Part shown: piece after piece, positions 32,070-38,171 of the stretch | Layout: every line of letters starts with the position of its first letter | Numbering within the stretch: the stretch's first letter is position 1 | Origin: an uncultured Bacteroidales bacterium | Lineage (GTDB): Bacteria; Bacteroidota; Bacteroidia; Bacteroidales; F082 | DNA: 38,488 bases | Assembly: GCA_900318085.1 (NCBI GenBank) | Contig: ONJF01000023.1 | Location: forward strand, 1 to 38,488 | Reading direction: 5' to 3' | Position numbers and translations under genes: made by a program | Notes under the pieces: model-generated | Told to the model about the DNA's origin: nothing | Databases searched by the model: none | What the model saw: only the letters and a program-made list of their open reading frames with translations

Positions 32070-32702
32070 ATGGATAAATACAGGTTATATAGTATAGGAC
32101 ATTCCAGCCAATCTTTAGAAGACTTTTTGAATTTATTGGCTGTTCATGGCGTCAATTGTGTCATTGATGTCAGAAGCATTCCTGCGAGTAAGTACTCTCC
32201 ACAATTCAACCAAGATGGTTTGAAATGCTATTTGAAGTCTCACAACATTCAGTACTTGCACTTTGGCGACGAGTTTGGCGCAAGACGAACGGATTGCTTG
32301 GATGAGAATGAACAAGTCGATTTTGAAAAAGCAGTTGAGACTCCCCTTTTCAAGAAAGGTGTTGAGCGTGTTATGAAGGGCTTGGAAAAAGGCTTTCAAA
32401 TTGCTTTCATGTGCTCTGAGGCCGATCCTTTAGAATGCCATCGTTTTTCACTTGTTTCTCGCTTTTTTTACGACAATGGAGTCGATGTTCAGCATATTTT
32501 GAAAGATGCGTCATTGGTGTCTCAAGCAGATCTGGAAAAAGAAATGATAGCATCTTTTCTCCATTCACGGAAATACCATCTTTCAGAAGTGGATTATCTA
32601 TTTGGATCCTATACGGAAGAGGAACAACGTAAAGATGCATATCGCTTAAAAAACAAGGAGATAGGATATAGACCCAAACTCCAAGAGGAAGAAAACTATT
32701 GA
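32070..32702 (+). CDS. DUF488-family protein (first of operon)
   Basis: 210 residues. Family hallmarks are IGHSSQSLEDFLNLL near the N-terminus, VIDVRSIPASKYSPQFN, IQYLHFGDEFGARR and Cys115-Ser-Glu-x-x-Pro-x-x-Cys123-His-Arg (MCSEADPLECHR). The conserved Cys-Glu-Cys-His set may bind a metal or form an active site; the biochemical function of DUF488 is not known to me. Codon use is more AT-rich than in bcp upstream. It begins a tight three-gene run: the next DUF488 ATG follows two bases after this stop. The tail (about 175-210) is charged and not part of the core domain. Confidence 0.85.
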   Translation: MDKYRLYSIGHSSQSLEDFLNLLAVHGVNCVIDVRSIPASKYSPQFNQDGLKCYLKSHNIQYLHFGDEFGARRTDCLDENEQVDFEKAVETPLFKKGVERVMKGLEKGFQIAFMCSEADPLECHRFSLVSRFFYDNGVDVQHILKDASLVSQADLEKEMIASFLHSRKYHLSEVDYLFGSYTEEEQRKDAYRLKNKEIGYRPKLQEEENY

Positions 32703-32704
32703 CT

Positions 32705-33148
32705 ATGATTACGCTCTATACCATCGGTTTTACGAAAAAAAGTGCCGAACACTTCTTTAATTTGCTGCGCGACAACAATGTGAAGCAATTGGTGGATGTA
32801 CGAATCAATAATAGTAGCCAATTGGCTGGTTTTGCCAAAGGAAAAGACTTGGAGTTTTTCGTCAGCGAGATTTGTCATATTCCATATCAGCATGTTGCCG
32901 ATTTTGCACCGACAAAAGAATTACTCGACAAGTGGCACAAAGAGGAAGTGACATGGGAAGAATATGTAGAAATCTATGTGAACTTACTGAAAACCCGAGA
33001 TGTCATTCGTAAATACGGTGTAAAGGCTTTTGATGGCTCGTGCTTCCTATGTAGCGAAGACACACCCGAACAATGCCACCGCAGGCTATTGGCCGAATAC
33101 CTGCAAGCACACAGTAAAGAAAAGGTCACGATTGTTCACCTCATTTGA
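32705..33148 (+). CDS. DUF488-family protein (second of operon, short form)
   Basis: 147 residues. Shares the DUF488 plan with its neighbour: TIGFTKKSAEHFFNLL, QLVDVRINNSSQLAGFAKG and the same closing motif Cys116-Ser-Glu-x-x-Pro-x-x-Cys124-His-Arg (LCSEDTPEQCHR). The P-x-F loop of the first protein is replaced, and it lacks the C-terminal extension, so the pair may form a heterodimer with distinct roles (inference). The ATG at 32705 is chosen; a TTG at 32699 overlaps the previous stop. The dual-OB gene starts five bases after its stop. Confidence 0.84.
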   Translation: MITLYTIGFTKKSAEHFFNLLRDNNVKQLVDVRINNSSQLAGFAKGKDLEFFVSEICHIPYQHVADFAPTKELLDKWHKEEVTWEEYVEIYVNLLKTRDVIRKYGVKAFDGSCFLCSEDTPEQCHRRLLAEYLQAHSKEKVTIVHLI

Positions 33149-33153
33149 GCATT

Positions 33154-34404
33154 ATGGATAAGTATTTCATTTGTTTGGCCAATTCATACAAACATGGTGG
33201 ACGTTGCATTGCTGGCGTTGAGGTTTCGCCAAGGCCAGACGGTCGTATGGATATTGTTCGCCATAATGACGGTCGCCCATGTTGGATTCGCCCGGTTTCG
33301 ATGGCTGAAAACGGAGAAATCCCAATGCAATTGGCGCAAGATGTCAAATTGCTTTCTTTGGTAAGACTTACCGACGTGGCACCTTGTCCTCATAAGGCTC
33401 ACACCGAGGATGTGCATTGCTCACGCATGGAATGCTGCCCCAATGACAATGAGTTCAAAGACGATTTTATGAGCCAACTCGTTGACCCTGTTCACCAAGC
33501 GGTATTCTATTTTCGAGGGAAGGCTATCCCAGCAAAGATGATAGACCGGCTCAACTATTCGTTGATGCTCATACGACCTGAAATAGCTAGTGCCTATATT
33601 GACGAAGAAAGGGAAAAGTCTAAATATCGGATGAAGTTTACTTATTATGGCTCCAACTATGACTTCCCTATTACGGATCCTTATTTTTTGGATGCTTTTA
33701 AGAAGAATCCGGAAAGATACACGGACTTAAAAGGAGTTTACCTTACACTCTCATTGGGGTTGGAATTCGAAGGTTTTCATTTCAAACTGGTTGCAGGGGT
33801 GTTCTTGCCTCCAAAAATAGAATTGGAAAAGAAAGAAATTTCTTCTCCAGACAAGGAGCTTTCATATATAGATCGGCAGAAACAACTTCATCCAAATGCC
33901 TATGCTAAATGGAGTCAAGAGGATGATAGTTTATTGATGGAGATGCATAGACAGGGTGCTTCGCTTAATGAAATCATGACTCGATTTCAGCGGAATGAAG
34001 GATCGATCCGTGCTCGGTTGAAAAAACTACTTGTCGAAGATTCATCAGGTAATTGGTTTGATTATTATGATCAAGAATTGGCCCGTTTGATTGACCTCAA
34101 GAAAGAGACAGAGAGCCAAATTGGCGCATTGCGGAAAGAACTGCTTCAACAAATGGAAATCCATGATGAAGAGAAGATAAAAACGACAAGGTTCACGATT
34201 AGTTATTCTCCTCCAAAAACTGTTTTGAAATTTGATAGCGACCTTCTTCGAGAAAAAAACGAAGAACTATACAGAAGCTATTGTACTATTTTCGATAGCA
34301 AGTTGTTCCGCGAGGAGAATCAAGAATTGTATGAAAGCTGTTGCAAACCAGTACAAAAAGATGCTTCAATAGTGGTCAGGCAAAACAAAACAGATGAGTC
34401 TTAG
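33154..34404 (+). CDS. Dual-OB (DuOB)-like protein with C-terminal Myb/HTH-like domain
   Basis: 416 residues. The N-terminus (FICLANSYKHGGRCIAGVEV, then CWIRPVSMAENGEIP) is characteristic of the dual-OB domain family, proposed to bind nucleic acids or nucleotides; a cysteine cluster (PCPHKAHTEDVHCSRMECC) lies at 78-95, and a second beta-rich half extends to about 220. Residues 251-295 (AKWSQEDDSLLMEMHRQGAS, IRARLKKLLVED) look like a Myb/SANT-type helix-turn-helix. After a helical segment (305-345) there is a near-perfect 20-residue duplication, FDSDLLREKNEELYRSYC and FDSKLFREENQELYESCC (360-397). A sensing or effector role within the three-gene operon is inferred. The longer TTG start at 33145 overlaps the preceding stop and was rejected. 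Confidence 0.7.
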   Translation: MDKYFICLANSYKHGGRCIAGVEVSPRPDGRMDIVRHNDGRPCWIRPVSMAENGEIPMQLAQDVKLLSLVRLTDVAPCPHKAHTEDVHCSRMECCPNDNEFKDDFMSQLVDPVHQAVFYFRGKAIPAKMIDRLNYSLMLIRPEIASAYIDEEREKSKYRMKFTYYGSNYDFPITDPYFLDAFKKNPERYTDLKGVYLTLSLGLEFEGFHFKLVAGVFLPPKIELEKKEISSPDKELSYIDRQKQLHPNAYAKWSQEDDSLLMEMHRQGASLNEIMTRFQRNEGSIRARLKKLLVEDSSGNWFDYYDQELARLIDLKKETESQIGALRKELLQQMEIHDEEKIKTTRFTISYSPPKTVLKFDSDLLREKNEELYRSYCTIFDSKLFREENQELYESCCKPVQKDASIVVRQNKTDES

Positions 34405-34430
34405 TACAAAAAAAGAATCAAACTAAAACA

Positions 34431-35267
34431 ATGACATACTATATCCTCGATGCCTTCACCAATCAACTTTTCGGCGGCAATCCCGCAGGTGTTGTGCTGC
34501 TCGAATCGGATCAGTTCCCCGAAGAGAAATTGATGCTGCAAATCGCTGCCGAGTTGCGCTATTCGGAGACGGCTTTCATCAGACGGCACTCGGATAAGGA
34601 GTTTACTATCAGGTATTTCACGCCCAAAGCCGAGGTTGAGCTATGTGGACATGCAACAATAGCCTCATTCTATTTGTTGCACCATGAAGGTTTGGCTTCG
34701 AGGAGTTGCCTTTGCCACACACTTGCTGGTGATTTACGCATCGAAGCAGGGGAGAGGGTGATGATGCAGATGGCTATGCCGCGTATTGTGGCTACTGTCG
34801 AAGAGACGGAAGAAATCTATAAGGCATTGGGCGTCAATGATTATCACCCCATTATGCCTATACAAATTGCCTACTCGGGCCTTCCCGATTTGATGATTCC
34901 CCTGCCCGATGTGGAAACCTTGCAGGCCTTGAATCCCGACATGGAGGCTATCGCTGCCATCACCAAGAAATATGATGCAGTAAGTTTCCATGTCTTTGCC
35001 TTCGCCAACGACAGCTACACAGCCCATGTACGCGACTTCGGGCCTTTGTATGGTGTGCCCGAGGAATCGGCCACAGGCACCGCCAACGCTGCCTTGACCT
35101 TCTATCTGCAACATAACGGATGCCTTGGCGCAGAAGCAGAATGTGCCTTCATGCAAGGCGAGGCTATGGGGCGGCCTTCAGTGGTGGCCACACAAATCCG
35201 AATGGATGGTACCATTTATGTGGGCGGCACGGCGGCGATTGTGGCAAAAGGTGAATTGTGTGTTTAG
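34431..35267 (+). CDS. PhzF-family isomerase/epimerase-like protein
   Basis: 278 residues. Two-lobed diaminopimelate-epimerase-like fold. Family motifs: LDAFTNQLFGGNPAGVVLL at the N-terminus, RYSETAFI with the catalytic Glu, TPKAEVELCGHATIAS, and near the end ESATGTANAALTFYL. PhzF itself acts in phenazine synthesis, but no other phenazine gene is present and most homologues have unknown substrates. It returns to the base composition of the housekeeping genes. The HEAT-like gene starts three bases downstream, so the two are co-transcribed. Confidence 0.88.
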   Translation: MTYYILDAFTNQLFGGNPAGVVLLESDQFPEEKLMLQIAAELRYSETAFIRRHSDKEFTIRYFTPKAEVELCGHATIASFYLLHHEGLASRSCLCHTLAGDLRIEAGERVMMQMAMPRIVATVEETEEIYKALGVNDYHPIMPIQIAYSGLPDLMIPLPDVETLQALNPDMEAIAAITKKYDAVSFHVFAFANDSYTAHVRDFGPLYGVPEESATGTANAALTFYLQHNGCLGAEAECAFMQGEAMGRPSVVATQIRMDGTIYVGGTAAIVAKGELCV

Positions 35268-35270
35268 CCT

Positions 35271-35765
35271 ATGTCGGAACTGAAATCCATATTGTCCGGC
35301 AGAATCAGCGGAGGCGATGCCCGAGCCTTGGCTGTTGGCGACTTCAAGGAGGAACTGTTTCAGTTGCTCTTCGACCCTGACAAGCGTACTTCCGACAATG
35401 CCGCTTGGGTGTTGACGCACCTGCCCAAGACCGCAGATGCCTGGTTGGCCGAAAGGCAGAACATCCTTATTGATGAGGCCATGCGCACCACCAGCACTAC
35501 CAAGCGTCGCCTCATCATGAACCTGTTGGAAAGAACTCCCTTTGAGGCCGACAACATCCGCACCGATTTCCTCGATTTCTGCTTCAACGCCATGCTTTCC
35601 GACGAACCCATCGGCGTGAAGTCATTGGCCATCAAGCTCACTTATGCGCAAAGCATATTCTACCCTGAACTGATCGAAGAGTTCAACACGGCACTCCGGA
35701 TGATGGAGCCAGAGGTATTGCCGGCCGCGTTGAAACATATTAGGGGAAAGATGCTGGAAAAATGA
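35271..35765 (+). CDS. HEAT-repeat-like all-helical protein of unknown function
   Basis: 164 residues, soluble, no signal peptide. It consists of successive helix pairs: FKEELFQLLFDPDKRTSDNA, AAWVLTHLPK, TKRRLIMNLLERT, and IGVKSLAIKLTYAQSIF. This looks like HEAT-type repeats used for protein binding. I do not recognise a named family. It is translationally close to the PhzF-like gene and ends just before the promoter of the HNH gene. Confidence 0.7.
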   Translation: MSELKSILSGRISGGDARALAVGDFKEELFQLLFDPDKRTSDNAAWVLTHLPKTADAWLAERQNILIDEAMRTTSTTKRRLIMNLLERTPFEADNIRTDFLDFCFNAMLSDEPIGVKSLAIKLTYAQSIFYPELIEEFNTALRMMEPEVLPAALKHIRGKMLEK

Positions 35766-35766
35766 T

Positions 35767-35774
35767 TAGTTTTG
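35767..35774 (+). promoter_or_regulatory. -7 box of the HNH endonuclease gene
   Basis: TAGTTTTG directly follows the stop of the HEAT-like gene and lies 40 bases before the ATG at 35815. Confidence 0.5.
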
Positions 35775-35814
35775 TGTTAAAATAATCAATTGTTGGAATC
35801 AATAATATGCTATT

Positions 35815-36726
35815 ATGGAATTTGTATTGAACGAATATCATCGAAATACTCCAGACGAAGAATTGGTAGAGGATGTGAAACGAGTGGCAGATTTGCTCAA
35901 AAAGGAATCCTTGTCATGCAAAGACTATTCTTCGCACGGTCGTTTTAGTTATGGTACTTTGAGGAATCGATTTGGCTCTTGGAACGAAGTATTAAGACGG
36001 GCAGGGCTGTCTGTTGAGAAAGGACGTCTTAAGTTTCATGATTATTGCGAATCGGATGAGGTTTTTTTCGCTGATTTACGACGTGTTGCGAAGTTAATGG
36101 GACGTGGTTATGTTACGCGAACAGAATATGAAAAACATGGAAGATTTAATTACGGAGAGAGGACAAAAAAATATGGAGGATGGGGCTCTTTGCTGAAAGT
36201 GGCAGGATTAGAACAAACACCTTTTAGAACTGGCCCTAAGCAAATGTATTCTGAAAAAGAATTGTTTGAAGAAATAGAACGTGTTTGGATAAAACTTGGA
36301 AGGCAACCGTCAAGTACGGATTTTGAAAAGAATGAGTTTAAATATGGAAGAAATACATTCTTACGCAGGTTTGGTGGATGGAGGAAAGCATTAGAGGCTT
36401 TTGTGGACTATATCAATTCAGAGGATGATGAGGAAAAGTCTGAGATTGTTCCTGAAGAAGGAGTCCATGATAAAACCTTGATAGGTCAGAAGTCTTTCAA
36501 ACATAAAACAAAACGAGATATTAACCTTCGTTTACGTTTTAAGGTGATGGCTCGGGATCATTTTAAATGCTGCAAATGTGGCAAATCGCCTGCAACAGAC
36601 CCTTCTGTAGTATTGCATATTGATCATATTTACCCTTATTCAAAAGGCGGTGAGACGATAATGGAAAACCTTCAAACTCTTTGTTCCGACTGCAATTTGG
36701 GCAAAAGCGATCTTGTGATTTATTAA
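35815..36726 (+). CDS. HNH endonuclease with three N-terminal HNH-associated repeats
   Basis: 303 residues. Three diverged repeats of about 50-70 residues share the pattern (hydrophobic)-x-D-h-x-R-V-A, then Y-x-x-H/N-x-x-F-x-Y-G, then RFGSWNEVLRRAGL, KYGGWGSLLKVAGL or RFGGWRKALEAFVD. This is the repeat known from homing-type HNH nucleases, probably for DNA recognition. The C-terminal HNH domain (about 235-303) has FKCCKCGKSP, HIDHIYPYSKGG, then NLQTLCSDCNLGKSD: two CxxC zinc pairs and the metal-binding His residues. It should cut double-stranded DNA. The gene is AT-rich relative to its neighbours, indicating likely horizontal origin. It has its own promoter and no cognate methylase nearby. 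Confidence 0.85.
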   Translation: MEFVLNEYHRNTPDEELVEDVKRVADLLKKESLSCKDYSSHGRFSYGTLRNRFGSWNEVLRRAGLSVEKGRLKFHDYCESDEVFFADLRRVAKLMGRGYVTRTEYEKHGRFNYGERTKKYGGWGSLLKVAGLEQTPFRTGPKQMYSEKELFEEIERVWIKLGRQPSSTDFEKNEFKYGRNTFLRRFGGWRKALEAFVDYINSEDDEEKSEIVPEEGVHDKTLIGQKSFKHKTKRDINLRLRFKVMARDHFKCCKCGKSPATDPSVVLHIDHIYPYSKGGETIMENLQTLCSDCNLGKSDLVIY

Positions 36727-36756
36727 AGATATATAGTGATACAAATAGAACCAATC

Positions 36757-37242
36757 ATGAATACTTCATTTATCATCCGTCCTGCGAAGCCCGAAGAGGC
36801 AGGCCTTGTCCTTGAATTCATCAAGAAACTCGCCGTTTACGAGAAATGCGCCGATGAAGTTGTGGCCGACGAAGCCACCATCTATCATTCCCTTTTTGTG
36901 GAGCATGCTGCCGAGGTGGTCTTTGCCGAGGAAGATGGCGTGGTCATCGGCTTCGCTTTGTTTTTCCACAACTTCTCCACTTTTGTCGGGCGCAAGGGTC
37001 TGTATCTCGAAGACCTGTTCATCCTTCCCGAAAAACGCGGTCGGGGCTATGGCAAGGCTCTGTTGAAATATCTCGCCAAGATTGCCGTGGAGCGCAACTG
37101 CGGCCGTATGGAGTGGATCTGTCTCGACTGGAACAAACCCGCCCTGACCGTTTACCGCAGCATCGGTGCCGTGCCCATGGACGAATGGACGGTGCAGCGC
37201 TTGGACGAAACGGCATTGAAAAAGTTTGCATTGGAGGATTGA
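36757..37242 (+). CDS. GNAT-family N-acetyltransferase (diamine/SSAT-like)
   Basis: 161 residues. Transfers acetyl from acetyl-CoA to an amine. The sequence pattern follows the spermidine/spermine or thialysine acetyltransferase group: IRPAKPEEAGLVLEFIKKLA, YEKCADEVVA, FFHNFSTFVGRKGLYLEDLF, the CoA loop RGRGYGKALLKYLAKIA, and DWNKPALTVYRSIGAVPMDEW. The start at 36757 (MNTSFIIRPA) is preferred to the GTG at 36736. The ogt start lies two bases after its stop, so the two form an operon; the substrate is inferred only from similarity. Confidence 0.88.
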   Translation: MNTSFIIRPAKPEEAGLVLEFIKKLAVYEKCADEVVADEATIYHSLFVEHAAEVVFAEEDGVVIGFALFFHNFSTFVGRKGLYLEDLFILPEKRGRGYGKALLKYLAKIAVERNCGRMEWICLDWNKPALTVYRSIGAVPMDEWTVQRLDETALKKFALED

Positions 37243-37244
37243 CG

Positions 37245-37775
37245 ATGGACGTGTTCCGCTATCCGACCCCAGAAGATTTTGATGACCTGCTGATGAGTAC
37301 AGACGGTGAGGTGTTGACGGGCATTTGGTTTGCAGGTTCGCGAGATGAAAACAAACATCCATTGGGCGTTGTAGAGACGTGGCACGCCGCGTCTCTACCG
37401 CCCGTAATCCATGACACCTATCGTTGGTTGGACCTCTATTTCACAGGTCGTCAACCCGATTTCACACCAGCCTATCGCATGGAAGGCCTGACGCCATTCC
37501 GCAAGACGGTGTTGGATATCGTGAGAGAGATACCTTTCGGAAGAACCATGACCTACGGCGAAATTGCGAAACGCATTGTAGAGACGTTTTCTGAAACGTC
37601 TCCGAAACCAAGAAAAATGTCAGCACAGGCGGTAGGTGGCGCAGTGGGTTGGAACCCCATCTGCCTCATCGTGCCCTGCCATCGCGTGATGGGCGCAAAC
37701 GGCAACCTTACGGGATACGGAGGGGGCATTCACAACAAAATCGCTTTGCTGAAACTGGAAGGAAACCTTGTGTAA
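37245..37775 (+). CDS. ogt: Methylated-DNA--protein-cysteine methyltransferase
   Basis: 176 residues. Repairs O6-alkylguanine by irreversible transfer to Cys145 in the PCHR motif (LIVPCHRVMGANGNLTGYGG). The helix-turn-helix region (MTYGEIAKRI, SAQAVGGAVGWNP) and the N-terminal WLDLYFTG are also typical. Two 28-bp palindromes lie inside the gene: one at residues 42-52 (VVETWHAASLP) and one at residues 111-120 (VETFSETSP) in the loop before the recognition helix. Both are in the Val-Glu-Thr frame without a stop. The protein should still fold because both are loop positions in the family, but this has to be inferred. The start at 37245 follows the GNAT stop by two bases. Confidence 0.93.
   Translation: MDVFRYPTPEDFDDLLMSTDGEVLTGIWFAGSRDENKHPLGVVETWHAASLPPVIHDTYRWLDLYFTGRQPDFTPAYRMEGLTPFRKTVLDIVREIPFGRTMTYGEIAKRIVETFSETSPKPRKMSAQAVGGAVGWNPICLIVPCHRVMGANGNLTGYGGGIHNKIALLKLEGNLV
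37371..37398. repeat. 28-bp GTAGAGACG palindrome, copy 5 (inside ogt)
   Basis: gtagagacgtggca and cgccgcgtctctac pair with few mismatches at the centre. It is read as VETWHAASL in ogt. Confidence 0.8.
37578..37605. repeat. 28-bp GTAGAGACG palindrome, copy 6 (inside ogt, degenerate)
   Basis: gtagagacgttttc with tgaaacgtctccga; the gagacgttt/aaacgtctc core pairs, the distal end has diverged. It is read as VETFSETSP in ogt. Confidence 0.65.
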
Positions 37776-37788
37776 ATCCCAAAAGTAT

Positions 37789-37796
37789 TATCTTTG
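37789..37796 (+). promoter_or_regulatory. Promoter box before the Imm32-like gene
   Basis: TATCTTTG matches TAnnTTTG. The ATG at 37938 is 142 bases away, leaving a long leader that contains the inverted heptamer arrays. Confidence 0.55.
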
Positions 37797-37828
37797 TGCG
37801 ACAAGTGAATGTGCATATAAAAAATCAC

Positions 37829-37904
37829 GGCTTTCAGCTATCAGCCATCAGCTTTTAGCAAAGATGCTACCAAGCTGATAGCTGACGGCTGATAGCTTAT
37901 AGCC
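37829..37904. repeat. Inverted tandem heptamer arrays (GCTATCA-type) in a leader
   Basis: Left array 37830-37857: GCTTTCA, GCTATCA, GCCATCA, GCTTTTA. Right array 37874-37901: GCTGATA, GCTGACG, GCTGATA, GCTTATA. The arrays are inverted relative to one another and can pair as a long hairpin with one heptamer bulged out. It lies between a promoter box and the ATG at 37938. Confidence 0.7.
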
Positions 37905-37937
37905 AACGAAGTTCAAAGAAATAGAAAAAGTAGTATT

Positions 37938-38159
37938 ATGGAATTCAAATGGGAGGACGGCTTCACTATAGCCACGAGAATTGAGGCTGATGGCGCCATC
38001 GTCATTTCCGCCAATGCGGCAGGATTGCGGTCGCTGGCCAACCATCTTATGGCGCTCGCCGATGAGGAATCTAACCACTCACACTTTCATCTCGACGAAT
38101 ACAATTCTTTGGAGGATCACTCCGTGGAATTGATTGTTGAGAAGGCGGAAATGCCCTAA
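37938..38159 (+). CDS. Small Imm32-like protein
   Basis: 73 residues, acidic. The middle and end, ANAAGLRSLANHLMALADEE, HSHFHLDEYNSLEDHSVELI and VEKA, resemble the Imm32 immunity-protein family (a GL..LA..L..LA helix followed by a HxHLD...L..S.ELI strand pair), found in polymorphic-toxin loci but also as single genes. No toxin gene is visible upstream; one could lie to the right of the window. The next gene begins 12 bases after the stop, so both are probably co-transcribed. The family match is by memory of the pattern and is tentative. Confidence 0.6.
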   Translation: MEFKWEDGFTIATRIEADGAIVISANAAGLRSLANHLMALADEESNHSHFHLDEYNSLEDHSVELIVEKAEMP

Positions 38160-38171
38160 AATAGCATCACG

